This document shows, in pieces, positions 63,016 through 64,000 of a stretch of DNA of 64,000 nucleotides. Source of the stretch: Periplaneta americana. Its lineage: Eukaryota > Arthropoda > Insecta > Blattodea > Blattidae. The notes under the pieces were generated by a model that was given only the letters and a program-made list of their open reading frames with translations, was not told the DNA's origin and did not search any database. Within the stretch, counting starts at the first letter, position 1, and the number at the start of each line of letters is the position of its first letter. Position numbers and translations under genes: made by a program. The DNA lies in contig NW_027185501.1 in assembly GCF_040183065.1 (NCBI RefSeq), positions 1,080,001-1,144,000 on the forward strand. The letters run 5' to 3'.

Positions 63016-64000
63016 TAATTTTTCCCTCGAAATTATTCAAATCAACTTTACAGGGAGTTATACTTGAAATCTTGATTTCCATAATACACGTTACTGTTCG
63101 TTAACAGAAAACCACAATTTAAGTCACACGGAGTTAGTGTGCACTCGAAGTTGGATGCTTGACGGTTGTCAGCCCACTTCGAGTTCTGTGGATACTGAGG
63201 GAAAAATTGGATCGGTGTCGGTTAGAGTTCCCGAGTAGCTCAGAGGTAGAGCGTTGGTACGTTAAACCAAAGGTCCCGGGTTCGATACTCGGCTGCGAAA
63301 AAATTTTTCCCTCGAAATTATTCAAATCAACTTTACAGGGAGTTATACCTGAAATCTTGATTTGCATAATACACGTCACTGTTTGTTAACAGAAAACTAC
63401 AATTTAAGTCACACGGAGTTAGTGTGCACTCGAAGTTGGATGCTTGACGGTTGTCAGCCCAATTTGAGGTCTGTGGATATAGAGGGAAAAATTGGATCGG
63501 TGTCGGTTAGAGTTCCCGAGTAGCTCAGTGGTAGAGCGTTATTACGTTAAACCAAAGGTCCCGGGTTCAATACCCGGCTCCGGAACAATTTTTCCCTCGG
63601 AAATATTCAAATCAACTTTACAGGGAGTTATATCTGAAATCTTGATTTGCATAATACACGTCACTGTTCGTTAACAGAAAACCACAATTTAAGTCACACG
63701 GAGTTAGTGTGCACTCGAAGTTGGATGCTTGACGGTTGTCAGCCCACTTTGAGGTCTGTGGATATAGAGGGAAAAATTTGATCGGTGTCGGTTAGAGTTC
63801 CCGAATAGCTAAGTGGTAGAGCGTTGGTACGTTAAACCAAAGGTCCCGGGTTCGATAACCGCCTCCGGAACAAGTTTTCCCTCGAAATTTTTCAAATCAA
63901 CTTTATAGGGAGTTATACCTGAAATCGAGATTTGCATAATACACGTCACTGTTCGTTAACAGAAAACCACAATTTAAGTCACACGGAGTTAGTGTGCACT

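Larger units (their letters stand above)
1..64000 (+). repeat. Tandem satellite array, ~285-bp monomer with tRNA-like core, about 220 copies
   Basis: The same ~285-bp sequence recurs head to tail from the first to the last base, always in one orientation, with no interruption by other DNA. Each monomer holds, in order: a CACAC/GTGTG hairpin, a variable spacer, a GATATA-like motif, a left inverted-repeat arm (GAGGGAAAAATTG), a 72-nt tRNA-like core, the right arm (CAATTTTTCCCTC), an AT-rich spacer with ATTTGCAT, and a small CTGTT/AACAG hairpin. I counted 220 cores; 24 are extended by 54 bp. Most spacings are 284-285 bp. The window starts and ends inside monomers, so the array continues on both sides. 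The function is unknown: it could be a heterochromatic or centromeric satellite, or a cluster of Pol III units. Confidence 0.97.
61071..64000 (+). repeat. Block L3: L-type higher-order repeat, 10 units, runs off the window
   Basis: Cores start at 61181*, 61520, 61805, 62090, 62375, 62660, 62944, 63229, 63514 and 63799 (asterisk = dimeric). The subfamily order is L0, L1, L2, an L3/L4 hybrid, L5, L7, L1, L5, an L6 variant (CATTATTACG-like) and L8. It matches block L1 between 1945 and 4900 in long collinear pieces: offset 59237 for the two units after the dimer, 59522 for the L5 and L7 units, and 58899 for 63229 and 63514. Confidence 0.85.

Noticed and set aside
1-64000. Hundreds of open frames of about 60-111 codons on both strands, once per monomer, ending in peptides such as PGSIPGSGT or EPGIEPGTF.
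   Set aside because: They are translations of the tRNA-like core and its reverse strand. The monomer length (285) is a multiple of three, so the same frame recurs. They start at TTG or chance ATG, carry no known domain, and stop at the same spacer TAA.
1-64000. CRISPR array
   Set aside because: The period is 285 bp and the whole unit is repeated; there are no short repeats with unique spacers and no cas genes.
1-64000. Cluster of tRNA-derived SINEs
   Set aside because: A tRNA-related head and unrelated body would fit a SINE, but copies are strictly head to tail with no target-site duplications, no A-rich or simple tail, and no flanking unique DNA. A SINE origin of the monomer remains possible.
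1-64000. CENP-B box or similar centromere protein site
   Set aside because: I searched the TTCG-containing stretches (GTTCGATACCCGG, GTTCGTTAACAG) against TTCGNNNNANNCGGG; none fits on either strand.
1-64000. 5S rRNA, snRNA or rDNA spacer repeat
   Set aside because: No 5S internal control region, no snRNA PSE or Sm site, and no rRNA sequence was seen; the only Pol III signals are those of a tRNA gene.
1-64000. Bacterial or organelle tRNA operon, because chloroplast and bacterial tRNA-Asn also begin with U and have a similar D arm
   Set aside because: There is no other organelle or bacterial gene in 64 kb, no encoded CCA, and the higher-order repeat structure is that of a eukaryotic satellite. 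A distant organelle origin of the core cannot be excluded.
1-64000. Retrovirus-like, Polinton or other transposon coding remains
   Set aside because: No region deviates from the monomer pattern, and no reverse transcriptase, integrase, transposase or capsid-like frame was seen on either strand.

Overview
The whole 64-kb window is one uninterrupted tandem satellite array. I see no protein-coding gene, rRNA, mobile-element gene or unique sequence anywhere in it. The monomer is about 285 bp. By eye I count 220 monomers, all in the same orientation. Each carries a 72-nt tRNA-like core on the + strand: a cloverleaf with a GUU (Asn-type) anticodon, consensus-matching RNA polymerase III A and B boxes, and an oligo-T terminator three bases after the discriminator base. 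The other ~213 bp of the monomer has no recognisable gene content. Such long, head-to-tail, higher-order-structured arrays point to a eukaryotic nuclear genome, probably heterochromatin. I cannot name the organism from this sequence.

Layout. Diagnostic substitutions sort the monomers into subfamilies, and these fall into six blocks: L-type (1-9.15 kb), M-type (9.15-20.35 kb), N-type (20.35-40.25 kb), L-type again (40.25-48.71 kb), M-type again (48.71-61.07 kb) and L-type again (61.07 kb to the end). The L blocks are built from a ten-monomer higher-order repeat (about 2.9 kb) in nearly fixed order, with monomers skipped in most copies. The M2 block has its own ten-monomer period (about 2.85 kb), with an alternative longer path. 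The N block contains recent segmental duplications at offsets of about 7.32 and 9.36 kb whose copies are almost identical.

Unusual parts. Twenty-four of the 220 units are dimeric: a 54-bp internal duplication gives one acceptor stem, two anticodon arms and two T arms (about 126 nt). All share one changed base in the first T loop, so they trace to a single event that later spread into every block. A 13-bp perfect inverted repeat brackets the tRNA-like core, so an oligo-T terminator faces outward on both strands. The core departs from a normal tRNA at two places in nearly every copy: C instead of U at position 33, and a C-C opposition at acceptor pair 4:69. A few units show paired changes that keep the T stem intact.

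The array can therefore be read either as a satellite that captured a tRNA gene or as a very large family of Pol III units making a non-canonical tRNA-like RNA. The sequence alone does not show whether it is transcribed. Short open frames of 60-111 codons recur on both strands once per monomer, but they are translations of the tRNA-like core and its antisense and are not annotated as genes. Counts, boundaries and subfamily assignments were made by reading, without alignment software.
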